From UBA1309 sp047605645 (GTDB lineage Bacteria > Bacteroidota > Bacteroidia > Bacteroidales > Dysgonomonadaceae), in the NCBI GenBank assembly GCA_047605645.1, contig JASGFJ010000004.1, positions 106,192-170,191 of the forward strand: a DNA stretch of 64,000 nt, in the 5' to 3' direction. Numbering within the stretch: position 1 is the stretch's first letter; the number at the start of each line of letters is the position of its first letter. The notes beneath the pieces are model-generated. The model saw only the letters and a program-made list of their open reading frames with translations. It made no database searches and was not told the DNA's origin. Position numbers and translations under genes: made by a program. Of this stretch, positions 23,136 through 31,502 are shown piece after piece.

Positions 23136-23833
23136 TTATTGTAGATGACGAGCCTCTTGCACGCAATTCCATAAAACGACATATTGCGAATGTGCCTGTA
23201 TTAACTTTAATAGGGCAGTTTGCCAACACAGCTAACGCAGGGCAGTTCTTACAAGAAAACAATGTCGATTTACTATTTCTGGATATTGAAATGCCCGGAG
23301 TCAATGGTATTGACTTTGCCAGAACTATTTCACACAATACATTAGTTATTTTTACTACAGCTTATCCCGAGTATGCTCTTGATAGTTACGAGGTTGATGC
23401 AGTTGATTATTTGGTTAAGCCAATTGAAGCAGAACGATTCAGAAAAGCAGTAAATAAAGCCACTTCATATCACTCATTATTACAAGAGAATAAACAAGAA
23501 ATTATCGAAAATATAGAGAATGAGTATATTTTTGTAAGATCAGATAAACGTTTTTATAAAGTCTATTTTCGTGAAATACTTTTTGTGGAGGGGCTTAAAG
23601 ATTACGTAATTATTCAAACAGCGAATCGGCGGCTGATTACCAGAATGTATTTGAAAATTATACATGAACAACTACCTAAATGTTTCTTTCGGGTAAACAA
23701 GTCATATATAGTTAATATTGAACAGATAGAATCTTTTGACAATAATGACTTATATATTGGCTCTTTTGAGATAACGATTGGTAGTACGTATAGAGAATCT
23801 CTTTTTAAAGCCTTACATACCAAAAGTCTCTAA
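23126..23833 (+). CDS. LytTR-family response regulator, orphan
   Basis: A 235-residue two-domain regulator. Residues 1-120 form a receiver: MKCIIVDDEPLARNSIKRHI with the acidic pair, LLFLDIEMPGVNGIDF with the phosphorylated aspartate, FTTAYPEYALDS and YLVKPI with the conserved lysine. Residues 135-235 form a LytTR DNA-binding domain (YIFVRSDKRFYKVYFREILF, YVIIQTANRRLITRMYLK, FFRVNKSYIVNIEQIESF). In Bacteroidetes this type normally follows its LytS-like histidine kinase; no kinase is present here. Upstream lie only a short dispersed repeat and an insertion sequence. The kinase was probably lost with the rearrangement around that insertion sequence. The coding frame itself is intact. Confidence 0.92.
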   Translation: MKCIIVDDEPLARNSIKRHIANVPVLTLIGQFANTANAGQFLQENNVDLLFLDIEMPGVNGIDFARTISHNTLVIFTTAYPEYALDSYEVDAVDYLVKPIEAERFRKAVNKATSYHSLLQENKQEIIENIENEYIFVRSDKRFYKVYFREILFVEGLKDYVIIQTANRRLITRMYLKIIHEQLPKCFFRVNKSYIVNIEQIESFDNNDLYIGSFEITIGSTYRESLFKALHTKSL

Positions 23834-23844
23834 GCAATATTCTT

Positions 23845-24215
23845 ATTTCTTACTAATTCTGAGTCCAGATATAAATATGTCAGCACATTTAGGTTCTGGT
23901 GTTCCTCGTATTTTGCGAGCTTATGGTAAAGAGTGTTTTAAATTCACCGAAAACTTTTTGAGAATGACTTTTCCTGTATCAGAGCAAGTGATTCAGCAAG
24001 TGAAAGCTCTTATAAAGGTATTGAATAAAGAAATGGATAGGCAAGAAATACAAGAGAAACTAAATTTATCAGATAGGGAAAATTTCAGGTCTAATTACCT
24101 AAAACCTGCGTTGAATATGGGTTTTATATAAATGACTATACCTGATAAACCCAATAGCCCTTTGCAAAAATATCGCTTAAGTATATTAGGGAAACAATTG
24201 AAAGATAAGCTTTAG
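23845..24215 (+). pseudogene. C-terminal remnant of an AlbA_2/RecG-like ATP-binding protein
   Basis: The frame reads MSAHLGSGVPRILRAYGKEC and FKFTENFLRMTFPVS, a hallmark of the C-terminal ATPase-like part of AlbA_2-type (putative transcriptional regulator, RecG-like) proteins. It ends in a winged helix (IQEKLNLSDRENFRSNYLKP, ALNMGFI). A TAA at 24129 interrupts the usual continuation; right behind it MTIPDKPNSPLQKYRLSILG continues in the same frame to a TAG at 24213. About 350-400 N-terminal residues are missing, because the LytTR gene lies directly upstream. It is a relic with a truncation and a nonsense mutation. Confidence 0.8.
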
Positions 24216-24962
24216 TTATATATGTTTATTCCTGAATAACGAAAAACTTTAACAACGGATTATTGACAGAAAATATTAAATTGTATGGTAGACTGAGTGA
24301 AGTGTCACCAACCCTATAGAACGGCTCAAATATAGGATTAGCCCTGATTTCTTTGAGAATCTTTTTTAGCAGCGGAGTTGCTTTCGTCACAGGAAGTTGT
24401 GACATAAGCCGGAAAATAGCGAAATATAATCGTAGCCCAGAGTCCGGGGCTACTTTTCTGATAGCATCTAAACTGGCTTGTATAGCCGAATTGTAAATCT
24501 ACGACTCCTTCCGGCAGGTTCACAAGCAAATGATGCGGCACAGCAAAAAATCTTCATTTCTCGGTAGGAAAGCCCAGACTTTTTCTTTTGTGCGAATAGT
24601 TGAAAAGGATAATTTCCGACAGTATATACATCTTTCAATCGTGAGCTTGGCAAGAATTTGAAAAAGCAGTCCGGTACATTGATTATTAGTCATTATCTAT
24701 TAGCTGGCGTATGTCCATCCCGGGGAATGGGGTAGACGTCGTTCTTTGATAGATATTAGTCTTATTTATTCCTGATTTTAGGACATATATCCCGCTTTCG
24801 ACGGAACGCAGAGAGGTAAATAAAAATGTTAAATAATATCTCTGTTTTTGTTTTTTTACCATGCGTCCATGATAATTGTTCTTTTTAACAGGTTTGCGTA
24901 CATTTTTTTCTTTATTTTTGTTCTTCTTTTTACCATAAAGATAACTCATAAAATCAATTACT
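24216..24962. other. Intergenic stretch with diverged repeat copy D
   Basis: No intact gene. It contains a left arm (24378-24510) similar to the sequences before copies B and C, including a small hairpin GTAGCCC/GGGCTAC near 24433 with a TTTTCT tail, and copy D of the tRNA-Lys 3' end repeat. The part 24690-24962 shows nothing recognisable and should contain the promoter of the DUF4836 operon. Confidence 0.5.
24511..24632 (+). repeat. Diverged repeat copy D: tRNA-Lys 3' end region
   Basis: GGTTCACAAGCAAATGATGC aligns with the tRNA end and flank at 1172-1191. A degenerate hairpin follows, then CTTTTTCTTTTGTGCGAATA against TTTTTTCTTTTGTTTGAATC, and GTATATACAT at the right boundary as in copy A. 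The match spans the full length of the repeat but is well diverged. It is the last copy in the window and probably the border with the ancestral chromosome. Confidence 0.6.
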
Positions 24963-26627
24963 ATGGGATATAAAAAATTACTTCTTTTTATTCTTCTTAT
25001 TTCTACCGTTCTTGTTTCCTGCAAAAAGAAATCGGACAAACTAGCTGATTCAATACCAGCCTCTGCACAATCTGTGACTTACGTAAACATGCAAAGCTTA
25101 ATTCAGAAATCGAATTATAATATCATGGAAAATTCGGCAGTCAAACGCGGATTGAATATAGCCAAAGCGATGTTGAAGGATGAAGGAGCGGTGAAGATAC
25201 TCGAAGACTTTGAAAAAAATTCGGGAGCATTCGGCATTACGCTAAACAGAGAGGCTTATCTTTTTAGCAGCGGTAATTATTCCGGATTTGTCGTTCCCGT
25301 AGACAACGAAGACAAAATAAAAGAAGCTTTACTTAAATTTAAAGTCGTTGAAGAAGCATCCATTACAAAGGAAAAGGGCGCTTACTTTATTTCATCCGAC
25401 CCGGCCTTATCTATTGCCTGGGATAAACATAAATTTATTGCTTTGTTCAAATGGGGGGGCAATCAGGATACGACTTCACTCAGTGCCCGGAGACTTCTCA
25501 GCCAGAATGAGAAGGAAAGTATTCTGGCAGATGTAAACTACCAGAAATTCGACAAAGAGAAAACTGATATATCCGTATATCTTTCATCCGGAATGTATGC
25601 CGAATTAGGTGCAAATATTTCTTTTTTCAATCATTCTCGTTTTGCCAAAAGCTCAAACGAAGAAATGGCTACCTATCTGAAAAAAGTATCGGAACAGTTT
25701 AAAGGTATTTCGATTGGCTTGTATACCTCCTTCGACGAAGGTAAAATCACAACTAGTTCAAAATATTTCTTCCAGACAAACAAAGAAGAATCCAATCTGA
25801 AAGATTTAGTCAAATCTTCGACAGGTGAATTGACTGATAAATATCTTCAATACATTGCTGCCAATCCTATTTTTGCCGGTGCTTTCAGTCTGAAAGGAAG
25901 CGGGTATTATACGCTGCTCTCTAAAATGGGATTGTTTGATTCTACTCAAAAAGAGTTAGCCGAAAGCGGAATCGATTTGAAATCGTTGATGGAATCGATA
26001 AACGGAAACATCGTATTTGCTTTGAATGGGATGACTGTTGCTCCCAAAAATCCGAATATCAGCGATCTGGATGCCATGCTCAACATGCAGGACAATTCAG
26101 CCAAGACAAGTGTAGATTTTTCACTGATTGCAGAACTATCTCCACAAAACAATATCGCTCATTTTATAGATTCCCTTATCAGCAAGCAGCCCAAAGGAAT
26201 GATCCTGAAAACGGGAGAAGGGCAATATTCGATTAAAAATAAGGACTATAACGGTGTATTCGGCGTAAAAGACAATGCTTTCTATTTTTCAACAAATCAG
26301 GATTTTGCCTCCAAGTTTAACAGTAGTATTGTCAAGAGTAGTTTCTCGAATAAAGCCAAAGGAAATTGTGGGTTTATATATGGAGATTTCCGGACATTAC
26401 ACAAATATGCAAAAGATTATGCTAAAAATGCATTGCTGCCTTCTCAGGCCTATATCAGTCAACTGGTTGATGGGCTTTTGATGCTGGAAACGATCGAGAT
26501 GCACTCCAAGTTGGATATGACAAGTGAACTGACTATAAATTTTGTTAACAAAAAAGAGAATAGTCTGGCCGCTATCTGCAAGTTTGTTGATGGCGTACTG
26601 ACCAAAGTAAGCAGCCAAATGCTTTAA
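24963..26627 (+). CDS. DUF4836 family lipoprotein
   Basis: A 554-residue lipoprotein with signal and lipobox LLISTVLVSCKKK. The body matches the Bacteroidetes DUF4836 family: SIPASAQSVTYVNMQSLIQK early, an EDFEKNSGAFGITLNREAYL block, and a late NQDFASKFNSSIV repeat. The family function is unknown. It is followed after 8 bp by an ABC ATPase and an overlapping permease gene, so the three form an operon. An envelope role with the FtsX-like transporter, such as lipoprotein or stress handling, is inferred only from this linkage. Confidence 0.85.
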   Translation: MGYKKLLLFILLISTVLVSCKKKSDKLADSIPASAQSVTYVNMQSLIQKSNYNIMENSAVKRGLNIAKAMLKDEGAVKILEDFEKNSGAFGITLNREAYLFSSGNYSGFVVPVDNEDKIKEALLKFKVVEEASITKEKGAYFISSDPALSIAWDKHKFIALFKWGGNQDTTSLSARRLLSQNEKESILADVNYQKFDKEKTDISVYLSSGMYAELGANISFFNHSRFAKSSNEEMATYLKKVSEQFKGISIGLYTSFDEGKITTSSKYFFQTNKEESNLKDLVKSSTGELTDKYLQYIAANPIFAGAFSLKGSGYYTLLSKMGLFDSTQKELAESGIDLKSLMESINGNIVFALNGMTVAPKNPNISDLDAMLNMQDNSAKTSVDFSLIAELSPQNNIAHFIDSLISKQPKGMILKTGEGQYSIKNKDYNGVFGVKDNAFYFSTNQDFASKFNSSIVKSSFSNKAKGNCGFIYGDFRTLHKYAKDYAKNALLPSQAYISQLVDGLLMLETIEMHSKLDMTSELTINFVNKKENSLAAICKFVDGVLTKVSSQML

Positions 26628-26635
26628 TCACGACA

Positions 26636-27277
26636 ATGAATACGATTATTTTGGAAAAGACCAGACCCCGGGTTTTCTTTGATCTGGATCTGCATTCTGA
26701 TGTCTGGGATCAGACATTGACTTTCGAAACCGGAAAGTACTACCTCATTGAGGCTGAATCCGGCACAGGGAAGAGCTCATTATTTAGTTATATCTATGGT
26801 TATCGAAATGATTTTATGGGAATGTTTCGTTTCGATTCTACAGAACTGACCTCTATTTCGCCTAAGCAATGGGATAATATCCGGACAAACAGGCTCAGTC
26901 TATTGTTTCAGGAACTTCGTTTGTTTCCCGAGCTGACAGCCTTTGAAAACATCGAGTTGAAAAATCAGCTGACGCATCATAAAACACGGCAAGAAATAGA
27001 TGAAATGCTTGCTCTGCTTGGGATCCCGGACAAAAGAGATGTGCCTTGTGCAAAACTTTCCTGGGGGCAACAACAGCGTGTGGCCATTATCCGTAGCTTG
27101 TGTCAACCCTATCAGTTCTTATTACTGGATGAACCTATCAGTCATCTCGACGATAAAAATGCAGCCATTATAGCCGGTCTGGTTCAGAAAGAAGCGGAGG
27201 CAAAAGGAGCAGGCATCATTGTCTCGTCCATCGGTAAGCAACTTCCTCTTTCCTATCATCATCGTTATGCCTTATGA
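26636..27277 (+). CDS. ABC transporter ATP-binding protein (LolD/MacB type)
   Basis: A 213-residue ATPase subunit with Walker A AESGTGKSSL (residues about 41-50), Q-loop LLFQELRLF, signature LSWGQQQRVAIIRSL, Walker B FLLLDEP with the catalytic glutamate, and D-loop SHLDD. The signature serine-glycine is LSWGQQQ instead of LSGGQQQ, with the serine kept. The end overlaps the permease gene start by four bases (ATGA), which indicates translational coupling. It probably powers the FtsX-like permease encoded next. The substrate is unknown. Confidence 0.92.
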   Translation: MNTIILEKTRPRVFFDLDLHSDVWDQTLTFETGKYYLIEAESGTGKSSLFSYIYGYRNDFMGMFRFDSTELTSISPKQWDNIRTNRLSLLFQELRLFPELTAFENIELKNQLTHHKTRQEIDEMLALLGIPDKRDVPCAKLSWGQQQRVAIIRSLCQPYQFLLLDEPISHLDDKNAAIIAGLVQKEAEAKGAGIIVSSIGKQLPLSYHHRYAL

Positions 27278-28458
27278 AATTAGTCTGGAAACTACTTAAA
27301 CAAAATATTAGCAAAGGACAGATGTTGGGCTTTTTCATAGCCAATCTGGTCGGTTTATCCATTGTACTGCTGGCATTGCAATTTTATTTTGATGTCAATC
27401 CGTTCTTTTCCCAGAAAGATACACTTTTCAAACGTGATTTTTTTGTTATTACCAAAAAAGTGGGCATTATGGGCGTTGTCGGAAAAAGCAACACCGGATT
27501 TTCACCATCGGAGATTAATGAAATCAAACAAGCTCGCTTTGTGAAAGCAATGGGGCAGTTCACATCTTCCCAATTCAGCGTTTTCGGAGGTATTTCGCAA
27601 CAAGCTTCCGGTGGACAGGCATTCCGCACCGAAATGTTTTTCGAATCGGTTCCGGATAATTTTATTGATGTGAAATCCAAAGACTGGAAATTTTCTCCTT
27701 CCGACAATTCCATTCCGATTATTATCCCGAAAAACTATCTGGATCTTTATAATTTCGGTTTTGCGGAGGCACGTAATATGCCGAAAATTTCAGAAGGATT
27801 GGCGAGTATGGTGGGAATGGATATAACCATTGTAGGGAAAGGTAAAACCGTAAGCCTGAAGGGAAGCATTGCCGGATTTTCCAACCGGATAAATACCATC
27901 CTGGTTCCCGAAAGCTTTATGACATGGGCAAATGCTAATTATGGAGAAAAAACAGATGTTGCACCGGCTCGACTTATTCTTGAAGTGAGCAATATTGCCG
28001 ATCCTCAGATTGCCACTTTTTTCAAGACTAAAGGTTACGAAGTGGAGGGCGAAAATCAGGCAGTGGGACGAATGGCCTTCTTTATGAAAATGTTTGTCAC
28101 CATTGTTGCAGCTGTAGGAGTATTGATATGTGTACTTTCCTGCGCGATTTTGGTTCTCAGCATCTATCTTCTGCTTCAAAAAAATATGCAGAAACTTCAA
28201 AACCTCCGTCTGATGGGATATTCCAAATCTGCCGTGTCCCGTTCTTACGAAATTCTCTCGGTCGGAATTAATTTTGTGGTGCTCCTGGGTGCGCTTATTC
28301 TTGTCTTTTTCCTTCGGAATTATTATGTCGATAATATCAAGACGGTATGGAGCGAATTTGAACAAACAGGCATTCTGAAGGTTTCTATTATTGGGGTAAT
28401 TATATTTCTGTTTTTATCTGTCTTGAATGTAACCATTATCCGAAAAAAAATTAAATAA
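27274..28458 (+). CDS. FtsX-like ABC transporter permease
   Basis: A 394-residue inner-membrane protein with the MacB/FtsX layout: one N-terminal helix (about 16-38, MLGFFIANLVGLSIVLLALQ), a large periplasmic domain (about 40-265), and three C-terminal helices (about 270-300, 328-347, 370-390). A charged loop after the second helix (QKNMQKLQNLRLMGYSKSAV) is the usual coupling helix to the ATPase. It overlaps the ATPase gene by four bases. Such pairs move lipoproteins, peptides or drugs, or transmit force to envelope enzymes; sequence alone does not decide which. Confidence 0.88.
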   Translation: MKLVWKLLKQNISKGQMLGFFIANLVGLSIVLLALQFYFDVNPFFSQKDTLFKRDFFVITKKVGIMGVVGKSNTGFSPSEINEIKQARFVKAMGQFTSSQFSVFGGISQQASGGQAFRTEMFFESVPDNFIDVKSKDWKFSPSDNSIPIIIPKNYLDLYNFGFAEARNMPKISEGLASMVGMDITIVGKGKTVSLKGSIAGFSNRINTILVPESFMTWANANYGEKTDVAPARLILEVSNIADPQIATFFKTKGYEVEGENQAVGRMAFFMKMFVTIVAAVGVLICVLSCAILVLSIYLLLQKNMQKLQNLRLMGYSKSAVSRSYEILSVGINFVVLLGALILVFFLRNYYVDNIKTVWSEFEQTGILKVSIIGVIIFLFLSVLNVTIIRKKIK

Positions 28459-28680
28459 GAATGCGACTGCTTTGAAGCACAAGAAAGCAGGCATGGGAGA
28501 AATTCAATCGAGACTAAAAATACTGTTTTTCGAAACAGGAAATCTCTATTTGATTGGGAAAAGCTCTTTTGCAGATGTGTTGAACGCTGCATTCTGAGGA
28601 GAAAGTATCCCGGAATGAAAAAAAGAAATCCTAATTCAAAATAGTATATCCTTATTTACTACAGAAGAGTGATATAAATC

Positions 28681-28723
28681 TTCAATTGACGACATTGAAC
28701 TTTCTCCAATGTCGTCAATTGAA
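28681..28723. repeat. Perfect 17-bp inverted repeat (large hairpin)
   Basis: TTCAATTGACGACATTG (28681-28697) pairs fully with CAATGTCGTCAATTGAA (28707-28723) around a nine-base loop. It is not followed by a clean T-run on either strand, so it is not a textbook terminator. It lies between convergent genes (permease on plus, reductase on minus), where a bidirectional terminator could still sit. Confidence 0.85.
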
Positions 28724-28823
28724 GAAAAAAAACACCAGATCTATTTGCTTACGTAGTCCTGTAAAACTAATTTTATAGGATTTCTTTCCCATGATTTTTA
28801 TTAAATCACCCCAAGTAATGATT

Positions 28824-28880
28824 AAGAAATCAGGCGAGTTCCATACCACCTAACCGTAAAAATTGCATTGGATGAAATAA
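28824..28880 (+). repeat. Short dispersed repeat, copy 2
   Basis: Counterpart of 23079-23135: AAATCAGGCGAGTTCCAT, CCACCTAACCGTAAAAAT and TTGGATGAAAT in the same order. It is found about 5.7 kb from the first copy. Confidence 0.6.
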
Positions 28881-28942
28881 AGGATAAAATCAATCAGCAT
28901 AATCAGATCGAAGTTTTGTCTTATGGGGATTAAGCTTTTACT

Positions 28943-29602
28943 TTATCCGCCCAATCTTTCTCCCAGATCAAATGCCTTCTGACAGTCAACAGGGAATTGT
29001 TCTGTATATATTTTCTTTTTATGTTTTTCATCAAAAAGGCTTGCTGCATATTTAGAATAATCCTTAAATTGATAAGTGTCATAAGCTGTCATATACTCCC
29101 ATTTACCATTCAGAAGTCGTTGTGTGGATTTCAGACCCTCGAAGATTCTATCATATTCAAGAACTGCTGCTTGTTCGTGGTTGACATTCATTGTAAATAT
29201 GAACCCTACATCAATCCGACCTGTGAAGTTAGAGCCTCCGCGACCGTCAACACTTAATTTATCATAAGATAGATTCATGAAAAGAAGTCTCTCTAAAAAT
29301 GAGCGCATTTCCCCTGTAATATCGGCAAAATAAATCGGAGAACCTAAAATGAGAACATCACAGTTCATAACTTTACTCAAAACAGGGGTTAGCTCGTCAT
29401 TCATAGCACAGGTTCCCCAATGCTTATTGTCTTTTCGCTTACATGAAAAGCAACTGACACAACCTTTATAGTTTAGATCGTATAAGTGAATAATCTCTGT
29501 TTGAGTATCTTTTGAACGAACTCCGTCCAATGCTTTTTGTAGCAAAGTGACTGTATTTCCTGTTTTACGGGGACTGCCATTGATTGCTATCACTTTTTTC
29601 AT
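28943..29602 (-). CDS. NADPH-dependent FMN reductase/flavodoxin-like protein
   Basis: A 219-residue cytoplasmic flavoprotein. The N-terminus MKKVIAINGSPRKTGNTVTL is the FMN phosphate-binding loop of the NADPH-dependent FMN reductase family. YKGCVSCFSCKRKDNKHWGT is a cysteine-rich segment of iron-sulfur-flavoprotein-like members, with a further cysteine at CAMND. LILGSPIYFADITGEMRSFL is the second flavin-binding loop. It is divergent from an HxlR-type regulator with a dyad operator between them, a usual pairing in which HxlR controls a reductase induced by electrophiles or quinones. The inducing compound is inferred, not known. Confidence 0.85.
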   Translation of the reverse strand: MKKVIAINGSPRKTGNTVTLLQKALDGVRSKDTQTEIIHLYDLNYKGCVSCFSCKRKDNKHWGTCAMNDELTPVLSKVMNCDVLILGSPIYFADITGEMRSFLERLLFMNLSYDKLSVDGRGGSNFTGRIDVGFIFTMNVNHEQAAVLEYDRIFEGLKSTQRLLNGKWEYMTAYDTYQFKDYSKYAASLFDEKHKKKIYTEQFPVDCQKAFDLGERLGG

Positions 29603-29665
29603 TTTCTATATTGCTTTGATAATCTATTTCACAAAAATACGTATGTTTGCTATATAATTCATATT

Positions 29666-29701
29666 ACTTTCTTTTTGGAAAGCACTAACCAAAAGGAAAG
29701 T
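29666..29701 (+). promoter_or_regulatory. Dyad operator, putative HxlR site
   Basis: ACTTTCTTTTTGG (29666-29678) and CCAAAAGGAAAGT (29689-29701) are inverted repeats with 12 of 13 matches, 10 bp apart. They lie in the 113-bp gap between the divergent reductase and HxlR genes. The spacing of about two helical turns fits a dimeric winged-helix regulator. Confidence 0.7.
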
Positions 29702-29715
29702 GACAACAATAGACT

Positions 29716-30081
29716 ATGGATAAGATTGAAATAGAAAAAGGCCATCAAATGAATATGGTAGAATGCAAACGAAGGATGCTTCCTGTTCTTGATGCATTGG
29801 CGGTTTTATCAGGAAAATGGAAAATTCCTATTATTATAGCATTATCGCATGATAATAACCGCTTTAAAGAAATTGTTAGGGCAGTTCCCGGACTGACGGA
29901 TAAAAGTTTGTCTAAAGCATTAAAAGAAATGGCAGAAGACCAACTTATTGAACGGGTCGCCTATGATACATTTCCTCCGAAAATTGAATACTTTCTGACA
30001 GACCATGCAAAAACATTAACCGATATTATTGAAATACTGCGCCAGTGGGGGATACAGCACCGTAAAAAAGTACTGGGCTGA
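29716..30081 (+). CDS. HxlR family transcriptional regulator
   Basis: A 121-residue winged-helix regulator. The HxlR core is clear: MVECKRRMLPVLDALAVLSG, KWKIPIIIALSHDNNRFKEI, LTDKSLSKALKEMAEDQLIE and FPPKIEYFLTDHAKTL. The conserved cysteine near the N-terminus (in EC-K) is present and is the redox-reactive position in several members. The start at 29716 leaves a short N-terminal extension; a second ATG 12 codons later would also give a complete core. It is divergent from the flavodoxin-like reductase, with a dyad operator between them. Confidence 0.9.
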   Translation: MDKIEIEKGHQMNMVECKRRMLPVLDALAVLSGKWKIPIIIALSHDNNRFKEIVRAVPGLTDKSLSKALKEMAEDQLIERVAYDTFPPKIEYFLTDHAKTLTDIIEILRQWGIQHRKKVLG

Positions 30082-30456
30082 TTTCTGTGATTTTAGTATT
30101 TATAGCATTAGATTACCTCCTTTCTTTTTCTTTATTATGCCTCACTGAAATTTTCATTGTAGTGTAATCCCTTTTGTTTTTGGTTGCTTACGGGCAATCT
30201 GAAACCAAATACTTGCATTTGTACTTTACGTTTTATTATCCGATTTGCTTCAATTAATTATTGCAAATGAATAGCTGTTGTAAATCGGGTTAAGCCAAGT
30301 AGGCATGACCTTTTTTTCAAAGGATATGCTTGGTTGATTTTTATCGGAAAGGGAGTCCGGAAAAACTTTTCAAGGAAATTATAATCCATCACTACGTATT
30401 TTGATTTCTGCTTGTGTCCTTCTTATAGTAAGACAACTAAATAAAGAAGAAACAAT
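30082..30456. other. Intergenic stretch before fecR
   Basis: I looked for an ECF sigma factor gene, the usual partner in front of fecR, and found no trace on either strand. An imperfect dyad (AGCCAAG near 30295, CTTGGTT near 30330) may end the hxlR transcript. Confidence 0.45.
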
Positions 30457-31476
30457 ATGACTCGACGAAAATTTACAAATCTGCTCTCTAAACAGATCTC
30501 AGGCAATATCAGCCGACTGGAGCAGGATGAATTGGAAAATACCATTCAGAATGATCTGCATCTCAAAGCCGTATACGATGAGGTGCACTCTTTTATGCAG
30601 GAGAACGCTAGTCATGAAATTGATATTGAATCTCAACTGGAAAAAATATGGTACAGGATAGGCAATGATGAGAAAGTAATTATAGAAGAGAAAAATGTTT
30701 CTCCTGTGAAAAGATTAAGACTGCCTACATGGACAAAAATTGCAGTTGCAGCCGTGTTTATACTGGCTTTCTCCTGGATTACCTATTCTATTCTTCCTGA
30801 AAAGGAACTCTACAGCGAACACATTGGAGCAGGAGATGAGGTCTTATTTACAGTTTTGGAGGATGGCTCCAAGGTCTGGTTGAGTCCTCACTCCGAAATC
30901 GCTTTTAATAAGAATTTTGGTCGAAACGACCGGAAGATACGCCTTACCGGAAAAGCATTCTTTGATGTGGCACATAATCCGGCTGTTCCTTTGACTGTGG
31001 ATGCCCGGAAAGTGGATGTGACGGTGAAGGGAACGGCTTTCAATATCGATGCTTTTACTCCCGACGTTGAAGTGACGTTGTTGCGGGGATTAGTAGCCGT
31101 AGAGGATAACAGAAAAAGTGGTAGTCCCGAAATTTTACTCCATCCAAACCAGAAAGTGACTTTACGAGACGGAAAAGTTATTTCTAACGACAGTATACAA
31201 CCTGTCCGCAAAACTGAAGTGCAACGGGATTCTGTTCCGGTAGAAACCGAATGGATGAATCGTGCTTTGATTTTCCAGAAACAGCGCTTATGTGATATTG
31301 CCCGTTTGATGGAAAGACGCTATCATGTGACTATTCGTATCGAAAATGTAAAACTTTCGGAACAGCGTTTTACCGGTGTTATCGTCGATGAAAGCCTCCG
31401 GCAAATGCTTGATGCGCTGCGGCAGTCCTATCCGTTTGTATATGAAATCAAAGACAAACAAGTATCTATCCATTGA
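30457..31476 (+). CDS. FecR-type anti-sigma factor
   Basis: A 339-residue inner-membrane anti-sigma protein. The cytoplasmic N-terminus (1-90) is followed by one helix at about 92-113 (WTKIAVAAVFILAFSWITYS). The periplasmic FecR domain follows (HIGAGDEVLFTVLEDGSKVW, LSPHSEIAFNKNFG, RKIRLTGKAFFDVAHNPAVP, VTVKGTAFNIDAF), then the DUF4974-like end (RLCDIARLMERRYHVTIRIE, RFTGVIVDESLRQMLDALR). It normally binds a cognate ECF sigma factor encoded just upstream, which is absent here. The downstream receptor has the STN domain expected to contact FecR. Confidence 0.93.
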   Translation: MTRRKFTNLLSKQISGNISRLEQDELENTIQNDLHLKAVYDEVHSFMQENASHEIDIESQLEKIWYRIGNDEKVIIEEKNVSPVKRLRLPTWTKIAVAAVFILAFSWITYSILPEKELYSEHIGAGDEVLFTVLEDGSKVWLSPHSEIAFNKNFGRNDRKIRLTGKAFFDVAHNPAVPLTVDARKVDVTVKGTAFNIDAFTPDVEVTLLRGLVAVEDNRKSGSPEILLHPNQKVTLRDGKVISNDSIQPVRKTEVQRDSVPVETEWMNRALIFQKQRLCDIARLMERRYHVTIRIENVKLSEQRFTGVIVDESLRQMLDALRQSYPFVYEIKDKQVSIH

Positions 31477-31502
31477 TTAGACTCCATCAAAACAGCAGAC
31501 TC

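Larger units (their letters stand above)
28459..28942. other. Intergenic stretch with a 17-bp hairpin and a dispersed repeat
   Basis: No gene is visible. It holds the perfect inverted repeat at 28681-28723 and copy 2 of the short dispersed repeat at 28824-28880. After the repeat, a small frame ends NQHNQIEVLSYGD at about 28932, possibly the tail of a lost gene. Confidence 0.5.

Noticed and set aside
1172..24632. Prophage or conjugative element
   Set aside because: No capsid, terminase, tra, mob or replication genes are visible, only the integrase remnant and attachment-like repeats.
27790..28365. 191-codon minus-strand frame in the permease gene
   Set aside because: Antisense to the permease; composition shows no protein family.
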